A stretch of 7,362 nucleotides of DNA. It comes from Micavibrio aeruginosavorus. Lineage in GTDB: Bacteria > Pseudomonadota > Alphaproteobacteria > Micavibrionales > Micavibrionaceae. Under the pieces are notes generated by a model, which was given only the letters and a program-made list of their open reading frames with translations, did no database searches and was not told where the DNA came from. Made by a program: the position numbers and the translations under genes. The DNA is taken from positions 1 through 7,362 of the forward strand of contig QFQB01000094.1 of the NCBI GenBank assembly GCA_003241475.1, read 5' to 3'. This document shows positions 1 to 5,114 of this stretch, piece after piece; the stretch's first letter is position 1; every line of letters begins with the position of its first letter.

Positions 1-1303
1 ATTGCTTTTGAAGGCGGAGATCGCTGGCCGAAAGTTCTACTGTGCCTTCCTGATCTTGGTCGGAGGCTTTGATTGTGAGCGCTTCTTGCAAGGAGGCGCG
101 CAACGTATCCAGTTCCTCGCGGATGCGCGGGTAATGTTTTTGAAAGTCCTCATAGCTTTTCATGACGCCGAGCGAGGCATCCATACTCTCTTTGATCGTA
201 TCGACAAGTTCGGAGTTTCCGGCCTGCAAGGGATAATAGGGGTCGAGGCGCGGCAGGAATTTGCGCACCATCAGGGTGAATTTTCCGGTCACGCCTTCGG
301 GTATGTGCAGGCGCTCTGGCCGTTCGGTCAGGGAAAGAAGAGAGTCGGTCATATTCGCCACTTCTTCACTCAGTTCTTTATATTGATGCAAGGCTTTGGC
401 GCTGCTGCTGACGCTCTGTGCCTGCAGCTGCTGCACGCTGGCGGCAAACTCTGTGCAGGCATCGAGGATAACGCGGCCAACCTGCGCGGCATCCGAAGCA
501 TTGCCCGTTTCCAGCGCGGTTTTAATCATTGCCGCCGTATCGGGGACATCACTTGTGTCTTGTGATTCATGAAATTTAAGATTTTCTTCTCCACGCTCTA
601 CTTTTTCAAGAAGGAGGTAAAGTTCAGGGCAGTTCGTTCTTGCGATATCGAGTGCCGATTTGCCATCATTGTTTTTATAGGCGATGTGAGCGCTTTTCAT
701 TTTGCGTGCTAGCGCTTCGCCCGAGACTTCACGGCCATGAAGGGCCGTGTCCATGAGGGCGGTGTATCCTTTATTATCTTTTGCCCCGAGATCATCCGCG
801 TTCATGGCCGCGATTAAGGGGAGGGTAATATCGGTTAGTCCGCGAGCGATCGTCCTCATCAAAGCGTTTTGGCCGCCGAGCGTTTTTAAGGCTAAATCAC
901 TGGGAGACATTTTTTCGATCAATAGTGTTGCAATGTCTACACGTTGGTTCTCAATGGCTCTATGGAGGGCCGTATCGCCGTACATCGTGGATCGTGTTGC
1001 CAGATTTTGCGTGGGAAATGCGTCTATGATCGTTCTTGCCAGATCGTCATAGCCCTCGGTAATGGCCCACAACAACAGCGTATCTCCACTTCCGGTGCGC
1101 AGTGTAAAAAGACTGAGCCATGCATCGCTAAAATTTAATTTGAAAGTGTAATCTTCGAGTATTTCCTGAAATCGTACGGGATTTTTGGCATCGATCAGCA
1201 CGGGGAATGCCTTCTCCAAAGACCGGGTTACGTCATCCTTTATGGAAGATATGTGCGGCCTCTCATAGAGCGGGTTCGTAAAATTTTGCGTATAGCTAGA
1301 CAT
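1..1303 (-). CDS. Ankyrin-repeat protein, C-terminus cut by window edge
   Basis: Reading the minus strand from an ATG at 1303 gives 434 uninterrupted codons to the left edge, so the C-terminus is missing. GGAG lies 7 nt upstream of the ATG, and a good promoter sits just before it. Residues about 71-238 form about five degenerate ankyrin repeats of roughly 35 residues. Their starts show as GDTLLLWAI (73-81), GDTALHRAI (109-117), GQNALMRTI (144-152), GYTALMDTA (179-187) and GKSALDIAR (214-222). Residues 1-70 precede the repeats. After residue 240 the sequence is charged and helical-looking, with possible coiled coil around 285-325 and 365-412. I see no signal peptide or membrane segment, so it is probably cytosolic or secreted by a non-Sec route. 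Ankyrin repeats bind other proteins; the partner is unknown. In host-associated alphaproteobacteria such proteins are often effectors, but nothing here shows secretion. The ankyrin assignment is firm; the function is open. Confidence 0.88.
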   Translation of the reverse strand, partial: MSSYTQNFTNPLYERPHISSIKDDVTRSLEKAFPVLIDAKNPVRFQEILEDYTFKLNFSDAWLSLFTLRTGSGDTLLLWAITEGYDDLARTIIDAFPTQNLATRSTMYGDTALHRAIENQRVDIATLLIEKMSPSDLALKTLGGQNALMRTIARGLTDITLPLIAAMNADDLGAKDNKGYTALMDTALHGREVSGEALARKMKSAHIAYKNNDGKSALDIARTNCPELYLLLEKVERGEENLKFHESQDTSDVPDTAAMIKTALETGNASDAAQVGRVILDACTEFAASVQQLQAQSVSSSAKALHQYKELSEEVANMTDSLLSLTERPERLHIPEGVTGKFTLMVRKFLPRLDPYYPLQAGNSELVDTIKESMDASLGVMKSYEDFQKHYPRIREELDTLRASLQEALTIKASDQDQEGTVELSASDLRLQKQ

Positions 1304-1330
1304 ATGCGTGCTCCAAAAATAATCGGAAAA

Positions 1331-1359
1331 CGTATAGCGTGGGCTTGTGACATTGTCAA
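1331..1359 (-). promoter_or_regulatory. Sigma70-type promoter of the ankyrin-repeat gene
   Basis: On the minus strand a perfect -35 box TTGACA (1359-1354) is followed by a 17-nt spacer and a -10 box TATACG (1336-1331, four of six consensus positions). The predicted start of transcription near 1324 leaves a leader of about 20 nt carrying GGAG just before the ATG at 1303. It lies in the 143-nt gap shared with the divergent esterase gene, for which I found no equally good promoter. Confidence 0.65.
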
Positions 1360-1446
1360 TTATTATGTAATTAATTTGCGAGCCTTGCTTTACTCCTTAG
1401 GAACCCTGTAACCTCCTGTTATTCAACATCTTCATAAGGCTCTTGC

Positions 1447-2094
1447 ATGTCCCTCAAAACCTACGTCCATTCCCCGAAATCCGGCAAAAAGCCCGAAAGC
1501 ATGGTTATTTTACTGCACGGGCTGGGCGCGAACGGACAGGATTTGCTGGGACTGGCGCAGTTCTGGCAACGCCTGTTGCCCGACACCGTCTTTTTATCCC
1601 CCGATGCGCCATTCCCGTGCGATATGGCCCCCGTTGGTTTTCAGTGGTTCTCTTTACAGGATTGGTCTCCGGCTTCCATTCTTGAAGGCGTTCAAACGGC
1701 GGCCCCCATTCTGGATGCGTATATTGACGAGATGCTGGAAAAATACGGTCTAAGCGATGACAAACTCGCGCTGGTCGGATTTTCACAAGGCACGATGATG
1801 AGCCTTTATGCGGGGCCACGCCGCAAGAAGAAGATAGCAGGGGTTCTGGGGTATTCGGGTGCGCTTATCGGTGCAGAGACATTGGGCGAAAGCGCCGTTC
1901 ATAAAATTCCGGTCCATCTGGTTCACGGTGATTTCGATATGGTTGTGCCGATTACGGCGTATTACATGGCGCTCGAGTCTCTCGAGTCGCACGGATTCAC
2001 AGTAAGTGGTGGCGTGACGGCGGGGCTGGGGCATGGAATCGACGATGAAGGCATCGAAAGCGGCGGTGAATTCCTCTCTAAAGTGTTGTCCTGA
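1447..2094 (+). CDS. Alpha/beta-hydrolase, phospholipase/carboxylesterase family
   Basis: This 215-aa protein is a complete member of the Abhydrolase_2 family (YpfH/EstB-like carboxylesterases, relatives of acyl-protein thioesterase), with the usual length. The oxyanion-hole segment is HGLGANG (24-30). The nucleophile elbow is GFSQG (111-115) with Ser113. The acid is Asp164 in HGDFDMVVP and the histidine is His196 in GLGHGID, giving a full Ser-Asp-His triad. No signal peptide is seen, so it is probably cytosolic. The family hydrolyses short acyl esters or thioesters; the natural substrate cannot be read from sequence. The ATG at 1447 is supported by AAGG (1436-1439) 7 nt upstream and by homology starting within the first residues. 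A lysine/arginine cluster (RRKKK, 125-129) follows the nucleophile helix. The gene is alone on its strand here and divergent from the ankyrin gene. Confidence 0.92.
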   Translation: MSLKTYVHSPKSGKKPESMVILLHGLGANGQDLLGLAQFWQRLLPDTVFLSPDAPFPCDMAPVGFQWFSLQDWSPASILEGVQTAAPILDAYIDEMLEKYGLSDDKLALVGFSQGTMMSLYAGPRRKKKIAGVLGYSGALIGAETLGESAVHKIPVHLVHGDFDMVVPITAYYMALESLESHGFTVSGGVTAGLGHGIDDEGIESGGEFLSKVLS

Positions 2095-2143
2095 GCGTAT
2101 CTAAAATCAAAAAATACAAAAAACGCAGTGTTTAAAATGACTT

Positions 2144-2180
2144 TTGCGCTTTTGCTGCAGTGTTACTAAAGCAAGCGCAA
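2144..2180 (+). repeat. Imperfect inverted repeat (stem-loop) downstream of the esterase
   Basis: The left arm (2144-2156) pairs with AGCAAGCGCAA (2170-2180) over 11 bp, with two extra T bases bulged in the left arm and a 13-nt loop. No T-run follows on the plus strand, so it is not a standard intrinsic terminator; it may be a 3'-end stabiliser or a factor-dependent stop for the esterase transcript. The octamer GCAGTGTT occurs just before it (2125-2132) and again in its loop (2157-2164). The rest of the 2095-2260 gap is AT-rich and shows no convincing gene. Confidence 0.35.
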
Positions 2181-2275
2181 CAAGTGAGCATTTGCGGTAA
2201 CTCTATGTTTCGCGCAATGATTTTGCCTGTTTTTTAAGAGGCTCACGCATCGCATCATTTTGGTTAATGAAACAG

Positions 2276-2304
2276 TTGGTAGTGCGCGAATTATTCGATA
2301 CAAT
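2276..2304 (+). promoter_or_regulatory. Probable promoter of the HNH nuclease gene
   Basis: TTGGTA (2276-2281, four of six matches to -35) and TACAAT (2299-2304, five of six matches to -10) are separated by exactly 17 nt. Transcription would start near 2311 and give a leader of about 87 nt before the ATG at 2398, long enough to hold both hairpins described below. Confidence 0.5.
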
Positions 2305-2324
2305 CAAAGTATAAATTGTTGCGC

Positions 2325-2379
2325 GAGGCCTTCACATTTTACCCTCCCGCCTGAAGGCCTCCCCCGGGAGTCACTCGGG
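2325..2379 (+). promoter_or_regulatory. Tandem hairpins in the HNH gene 5' leader
   Basis: Hairpin one is a perfect 10-bp inverted repeat, GAGGCCTTCA (2325-2334) with TGAAGGCCTC (2352-2361), with a 17-nt loop. Hairpin two, CCCGGG (2363-2368) with CACTCGGG up to 2379, makes 6 bp including one G-U pair around a 5-nt loop. There is no T-run after either, so these are not simple terminators. They end 8 nt before the Shine-Dalgarno AGGAG (2388-2392), a position suited to control of translation or mRNA stability. I do not recognise a known riboswitch class. Confidence 0.5.
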
Positions 2380-2397
2380 TATGAAACAGGAGAGAAT

Positions 2398-2991
2398 ATG
2401 GAAGCTTTGAGAACTTTGGAACAATGTCCTGCCCTAGTCCTGAATGCCGATTTCAGACCGCTGAGTTATTTTCCTCTGTCGATCTGGTCCTGGCAGGAAG
2501 CGGCTAAAGCCGTGTTCCGCGAGAGTGTAACGGTCCTGTCCGAATATGACCGTGTGGTCCGCTCTCCGACCTTCGAATTCAAGCTTCCAAGCGTGCTGGT
2601 TTTAAAAGAATACGTGCAAGTGACACGTAAGCCAGCCTTTACAAGATTTAATGTATTTCTGCGCGATGAGTGGCATTGCCAGTATTGCGGTGTGAAAGAA
2701 CGCACCAATGAGCTGACATTCGACCATGTTATACCACGATCGCGTGGGGGAAGAACTTCCTGGACGAACATCGTCACCGCGTGCCGAACTTGTAACACGC
2801 GAAAGGGCCACAAGATGCCCGGCGAGTGCAAGATGTTCCCGAAGATGGAACCGGTACAGCCGAGCGTCTTTGAGCTTCAGGACAAAGGACGAAAATTCCC
2901 CCCGAACTTTCTGCACAAAAGTTGGGGGGATTTTCTTTACTGGGACAGCGAACTTGACTCGGAAGAAGGAGGGAGCGGTTCAGTAATCTAA
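2398..2991 (+). CDS. HNH endonuclease family protein
   Basis: The ATG at 2398 follows AGGAGAG (2388-2394); the same frame is open further upstream, but that part overlaps the leader hairpins and has no ribosome site, so a 197-aa protein is preferred. The HNH (beta-beta-alpha metal) domain spans about residues 84-140. Cys94-x2-Cys97 and Cys129-x2-Cys132 form a zinc-binding framework. Asp109-His110, the segment IPRSRGG (112-118), Asn124 and Asn133 mark the catalytic motif. The N-terminal part (VLNADFRPLSYFPLSIWSW, 14-32) and the C-terminal FPPNFLHKSWGDFLYWD (167-183) match, from memory, a stand-alone HNH family widespread in alphaproteobacteria. It should cut or nick nucleic acid with a divalent metal; its biological target is unknown. 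No restriction methylase, phage or toxin partner is adjacent, which argues for a chromosomal core role. The acidic tail is short. Confidence 0.9.
   Translation: MEALRTLEQCPALVLNADFRPLSYFPLSIWSWQEAAKAVFRESVTVLSEYDRVVRSPTFEFKLPSVLVLKEYVQVTRKPAFTRFNVFLRDEWHCQYCGVKERTNELTFDHVIPRSRGGRTSWTNIVTACRTCNTRKGHKMPGECKMFPKMEPVQPSVFELQDKGRKFPPNFLHKSWGDFLYWDSELDSEEGGSGSVI
2892..2938 (+). terminator. Terminator-like hairpin inside the 3' end of the HNH CDS
   Basis: Within codons 165-179 the segments AAAAT, CCCCCC and AACTTT (2892-2910, two single-base bulges) pair with AAAGTT, GGGGGG and ATTTT (2918-2934). This gives about 17 bp around a 7-nt loop, followed by TTTTCTTT counted from 2931. The shape is that of an intrinsic terminator, but it lies about 55 nt before the stop codon and encodes a conserved protein segment. 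It may be attenuation, RNA stabilisation or a coincidence of codons. Confidence 0.4.
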
Positions 2992-3034
2992 AGACTGCCA
3001 AATTATAACAACGTTGAACAAAAGGAGGTTTGCT

Positions 3035-3388
3035 ATGTTTGGTAAGATACTTGATGTTGGTCACCACAGAACGACGACGGAAGCCGTATGGTTTTATTTC
3101 ATCTCTCTGGCCCTGATGGTCGGGATTTCGACGACGCTGGTTCATTTCTTGGGAATGGCAGGCGTGGTTGACGGCGGCGGATCGTTCTTCGCCGGCGGTG
3201 AAACATACACGCTGATCGGCACGGTTATGGTTCTATTGATTTCCGGTCTTATTCTGACGGGACGCAATTTGACCAGCGACATCTTCTCCGTGCTCGTGGT
3301 CGGTGTAGGCGTATATCTTTCCTACACATCCAGCGTGATGATCGGTCTTATTCCGGTTGCTCTGCTGACGACACTGAAAACAAAATAA
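3035..3388 (+). CDS. Small multi-pass membrane protein, unknown function
   Basis: The protein is 117 aa, and its ATG is set by a near-perfect Shine-Dalgarno AAAGGAGG (3021-3028) 6 nt upstream. Hydrophobic stretches at about 19-41, 58-76, 83-97 and 99-114 suggest three or four transmembrane helices. A glycine-rich polar segment (GVVDGGGSFFAGGE, 43-56) joins the first two. I do not recognise a named family. The first 30 residues match, without gaps, the 40-aa protein encoded at 4260: Met1, Phe2, Arg12, Glu16, Phe20, Tyr21, Leu27 and Gly30 are identical. The gene starts 43 nt after the HNH stop, so it may be co-transcribed with the nuclease. A strong terminator 28 nt after its stop closes the unit. 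The strong ribosome site suggests high expression. It is real coding sequence; the function is unknown. Confidence 0.75.
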   Translation: MFGKILDVGHHRTTTEAVWFYFISLALMVGISTTLVHFLGMAGVVDGGGSFFAGGETYTLIGTVMVLLISGLILTGRNLTSDIFSVLVVGVGVYLSYTSSVMIGLIPVALLTTLKTK

Positions 3389-3415
3389 ACAGGACACTCA
3401 TGAAAACTTAAACGG

Positions 3416-3446
3416 TCGGGCGGGAAGAAATTTCCGCCCGATTTTT
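3416..3446 (+). terminator. Intrinsic terminator after the 117-aa membrane protein gene
   Basis: TCGGGCGG (3416-3423) pairs with CCGCCCGA (3434-3441). The stem is extended inwards by G-U and two A-U pairs to 11 bp closed by a GAAA tetraloop (3427-3430). TTTTT follows directly at 3442-3446. This is a textbook rho-independent terminator on the plus strand. Confidence 0.92.
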
Positions 3447-3522
3447 ATGTCATTCACCAAATTTGCAATGACGAGAGAGAATCTGGAATAGTAGGGGTGA
3501 GAAACAACAAAGGAGATTCGCC

Positions 3523-3654
3523 ATGGGTATCTTAGGTCTTTCATTTTTGAACGCAGCGGCGGATAAAATCGGCGACGCGGGCCACAATCAAGGCAATGTC
3601 TTTGAAGGCTTCCTGGCGCACCTCTCCAGCGGACCACGCCCCGGCGGCTTATAA
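3523..3654 (+). CDS. Small protein of 43 aa, unknown function
   Basis: This ORF is too short for many gene finders. The ATG at 3523 follows AAAGGAG (3509-3515) 7 nt upstream, a strong ribosome site. The product begins MGILGLSFLNAAADKIGDAG and ends SSGPRPGGL. The first 15 residues could form a short amphipathic or hydrophobic helix, while the rest is polar and glycine-rich. It has no cysteine and no full transmembrane segment. It lies between two intrinsic terminators (3416-3446 and 3675-3709), so it must be transcribed as its own unit, although I found no convincing -35/-10 pair in 3447-3508. The alternative is a small RNA with an incidental ORF. I do not recognise the sequence. Confidence 0.6.
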   Translation: MGILGLSFLNAAADKIGDAGHNQGNVFEGFLAHLSSGPRPGGL

Positions 3655-3674
3655 TTTACTCTATGTTTGCTAGG

Positions 3675-3709
3675 GCGGGCGGCCTTCACGGGCCGTCCGT
3701 TTTGCGTTT
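3675..3709 (+). terminator. Intrinsic terminator after the 43-aa ORF
   Basis: GCGGGCGGCC (3675-3684) pairs with GGCCGTCCGT (3691-3700) over 10 bp, including two G-U pairs, with a 6-nt loop. TTTT and a further TTT follow by 3709. It sits 20 nt after the 43-aa ORF stop and abuts the stop codon of the convergent minus-strand gene. No T-run exists on the minus strand, so it works mainly for the plus strand. Confidence 0.8.
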
Positions 3710-4097
3710 AGCGGCGCAATGCCAATAGAGCGCGCACGCTACCTTCTTCATAAGGAAGGGTAACGCCCGCTCTGCCGTGCGCATACACGGTTACCAGATG
3801 TTCTTGTGTTTCCGGCGCATTGATGTCCAGCACGCCGACGGCGCGATTAGAGACAATCAGCTGATTTCCTTCGGAAAATCTTGTTTTTAGATGAGCGACT
3901 GCGTCCGGCAGACTTTTGCCAAAGCCCGAGATTTCATGAGCGGCCCGCAATTTTCCAGTGTCGTCATGCGTACATTGATAAGCGCCCCGCATGTAAACGC
4001 TGACGGCGTCGCGCGCTTCGCTGTGGAACACCAGCGCCTTGGTATTGAAGGTGGCTTCAAGCGATTGAAGGGTAAAAGGGGCGTGATTATGATGCAT
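3708..4097 (-). CDS. Hypothetical protein, 129 aa
   Basis: The ATG at 4097 is preceded by AAGGAG (4110-4105 on the minus strand) at a 7-nt distance. A TTG 11 codons earlier is in frame but would place the ribosome site inside the gene, so I reject it. The protein opens with a histidine cluster (MHHNH). It has no signal peptide, membrane segment or recognisable catalytic motif, and only one cysteine (Cys42). Its composition suggests a soluble alpha/beta fold, for example the strand-like ALVFHSEARDAVSVYMRG (21-38) and HLVTVYAHGRAGVTLPY (100-116). I do not recognise the family. It stands alone on its strand: convergent with the 43-aa ORF on one side and divergent from the 40-aa membrane protein on the other. 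Codon use looks like its neighbours. Confidence 0.7.
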   Translation of the reverse strand: MHHNHAPFTLQSLEATFNTKALVFHSEARDAVSVYMRGAYQCTHDDTGKLRAAHEISGFGKSLPDAVAHLKTRFSEGNQLIVSNRAVGVLDINAPETQEHLVTVYAHGRAGVTLPYEEGSVRALLALRR

Positions 4098-4231
4098 AGG
4101 CAAACTCCTTGCGCTGGCGCTCTTTCGCAATGAAAGGGGGATTCAGGTCCGGAAGCAATGTGCCGGTCAAAAAAATCCACACAAAAATGGCGGAAAACCT
4201 TGACTTTCAGCGATATGAACGGCTATTGCTT

Positions 4232-4240
4232 TGCGATAAT
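4232..4240 (+). promoter_or_regulatory. Possible extended -10 promoter for the 40-aa membrane protein gene
   Basis: TGCGATAAT (4232-4240) is an extended -10 element with five of six matches in its hexamer. No good -35 lies at the right distance; TTGACT at 4200-4205 is too far away. Transcription would start near 4247, leaving about 13 nt of leader that still includes GGAG (4249-4252). Confidence 0.35.
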
Positions 4241-4259
4241 TCAAGCGCGGAGTAGCAAA

Positions 4260-4382
4260 ATGTTCAATGATCTGTTCAATTTTAAAAAGCAACGTAGCCT
4301 CAAAGAGTCTATCGGCTTTTACCTGTTTTATGCCTGCCTGATTATGGGGCTGCAGGGATTTGCTATGATGCTCGGCGCATAA
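4260..4382 (+). CDS. Small single-pass membrane protein, 40 aa
   Basis: The ATG at 4260 is chosen because GGAG (4249-4252) lies 7 nt upstream; an in-frame ATG at 4158 would add 34 residues with no ribosome site. The product has a basic N-terminal part (FNFKKQRSLKES, 6-17) followed by one hydrophobic helix (about 18-39), suggesting an inner-membrane protein with its N-terminus in the cytoplasm. Its first 30 residues align without gaps to the 117-aa protein at 3035: eight identities plus many conservative changes, including the shared pattern R-[ST]-x2-E-[AS]-[IV]-x-F-Y. I take the two as paralogues of an unnamed small-membrane-protein group. The last 20 nt overlap the 3' end of dsbB on the opposite strand. 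Function unknown. Confidence 0.6.
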   Translation: MFNDLFNFKKQRSLKESIGFYLFYACLIMGLQGFAMMLGA

Positions 4383-4875
4383 GCGTGTAGAGCGCGGCCA
4401 TCGTCAGCACGAGGCAGGCAATCACGTTATAGTTCGCCATGGATAGGCCCAAAACGGGATCCGTCCATGGAATTTCATCGCAGCGTGCCGCGGGTGTTGC
4501 GGCGATCTGCGCCAGAACATCCGTAATATTTCCTTCAATCACGGGAATGGTGCAGCCTTCCAAAAAGGACTTCCACCAGTGCCGTTCCACGCCCGAATGA
4601 TAAAAGGCGATGCCTGCGTTGGCGGCGAAGGTGAGGGTAATCAAGCCTAGAAAGATAGGCTGGCTTTTGGGCGCTTTGGCTCCGATGAGCGCGCCCAAAA
4701 GTCCTAGAACGATAATCAGACCATACGGCCAGCGCTGGTAAATGCATAGCACGCAAGGCTGAAGCCCGTAGACATACTGGCTGGTAAAGGCGGCTACCAG
4801 CGCAAGGGTGGCGATAATGGCAAAGGCGGGAAGGGCAATGCGCGGGGCGGCGATTTTCTCAAGAAACTGGTTCAT
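4363..4875 (-). CDS. dsbB: DsbB-family disulfide bond formation protein
   Basis: This 170-aa inner-membrane protein passes electrons from the periplasmic oxidase DsbA to quinone, which keeps DsbA able to introduce disulfides. Four transmembrane helices are visible at about 12-31, 47-66, 72-92 and 146-166. The first periplasmic loop carries the Cys41-Val-Leu-Cys44 redox pair in GLQPCVLCIYQRWPY. The second loop carries Cys108 and Cys132, the second pair of the family. GVERHWW (95-101) and CDEIPWTDPVLGLSMANYN (132-150) are typical of the family. The start at 4875 has no clear Shine-Dalgarno, but no alternative start in frame is better. No dsbA is in the window. The IalB-family protein downstream of the tRNA, with its paired cysteines, is a plausible client of this pathway by inference. 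The 3' end overlaps the convergent 40-aa ORF by 20 nt. Confidence 0.93.
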   Translation of the reverse strand: MNQFLEKIAAPRIALPAFAIIATLALVAAFTSQYVYGLQPCVLCIYQRWPYGLIIVLGLLGALIGAKAPKSQPIFLGLITLTFAANAGIAFYHSGVERHWWKSFLEGCTIPVIEGNITDVLAQIAATPAARCDEIPWTDPVLGLSMANYNVIACLVLTMAALYTLMRRAS

Positions 4876-4947
4876 GACAGGTATGATACTCTTTTTCGAG
4901 CCGTGGAAAAGGCAGGGAGGTGAATTTAAAGGGAAATTACCCCAAAA

Positions 4948-4976
4948 TTACCCATGGATTTTCGAAAGCCTATCGT
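4948..4976 (+). promoter_or_regulatory. Weak candidate promoter for tRNA-Leu
   Basis: TTACCC (4948-4953) and TATCGT (4971-4976) are 17 nt apart, matching three and four of six consensus positions. A GC-rich stretch follows (GATGGGGACG, 4983-4992), as often seen near stable-RNA starts. The leader would be about 40 nt. It is the best candidate in the 148-nt gap between dsbB and the tRNA, which otherwise holds no gene. Confidence 0.3.
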
Positions 4977-5023
4977 GTAAACGATGGGGACGTAAGCCAG
5001 CCACTTAGATGTTCTTGCCTGTT

Positions 5024-5108
5024 GCGGGTGTGGTGAAATTGGTAGACGCGCCAGACTCAAAATCTGGTTCCGCAAGGAGTGCCGGTTCGATTCCGGCCAC
5101 CCGCACCA
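5024..5108 (+). tRNA. tRNA-Leu (anticodon CAA)
   Basis: This is an 85-nt class II tRNA with encoded CCA. The acceptor stem GCGGGTG (5024-5030) pairs with CACCCGC (5098-5104); the discriminator base is A5105, followed by CCA at 5106-5108. The anticodon stem CCAGA/TCTGG (5051-5055/5063-5067) encloses the loop CTCAAAA with anticodon CAA (5058-5060), reading UUG. The long variable arm (5068-5080) has a TCC/GGA stem typical of leucine tRNAs. The T-arm GCCGG/CCGGC (5081-5097) encloses TTCGATT. All stems are perfect, so it should be functional. The stop codon of the convergent IalB-family gene lies only 6 nt beyond. Confidence 0.97.
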
Positions 5109-5114
5109 AAGACC

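Noticed and set aside
2..565. 187-codon plus-strand ORF at the left edge
   Set aside because: It is antisense to the ankyrin-repeat gene, has low-complexity shadow composition and no ribosome site; the minus frame encodes clear ankyrin motifs.
1972..1989. Short tandem repeat CTCGAGTCT / CTCGAGTCG
   Set aside because: It encodes Leu-Glu-Ser twice within the esterase; two units of 9 nt in a coding helix are easily chance.
2205..2237. 11-codon ORF as a possible leader peptide
   Set aside because: It has no Shine-Dalgarno sequence, lies upstream of the predicted HNH promoter, and has no run of regulatory codons.
2260..2397. N-terminal extension of the HNH protein from a TTG
   Set aside because: It covers the promoter and both leader hairpins and lacks a Shine-Dalgarno sequence, whereas the ATG at 2398 has AGGAG.
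3398..3637. 79-codon minus-strand ORF
   Set aside because: It crosses a strong terminator, is antisense to the 43-aa ORF, and has an arginine/proline-rich shadow composition and no ribosome site.
4971..4985. Small palindrome ATCGT-GTAA-ACGAT upstream of the tRNA
   Set aside because: A 5-bp stem is expected by chance and it overlaps the weak -10 box; there is no other support for an operator.
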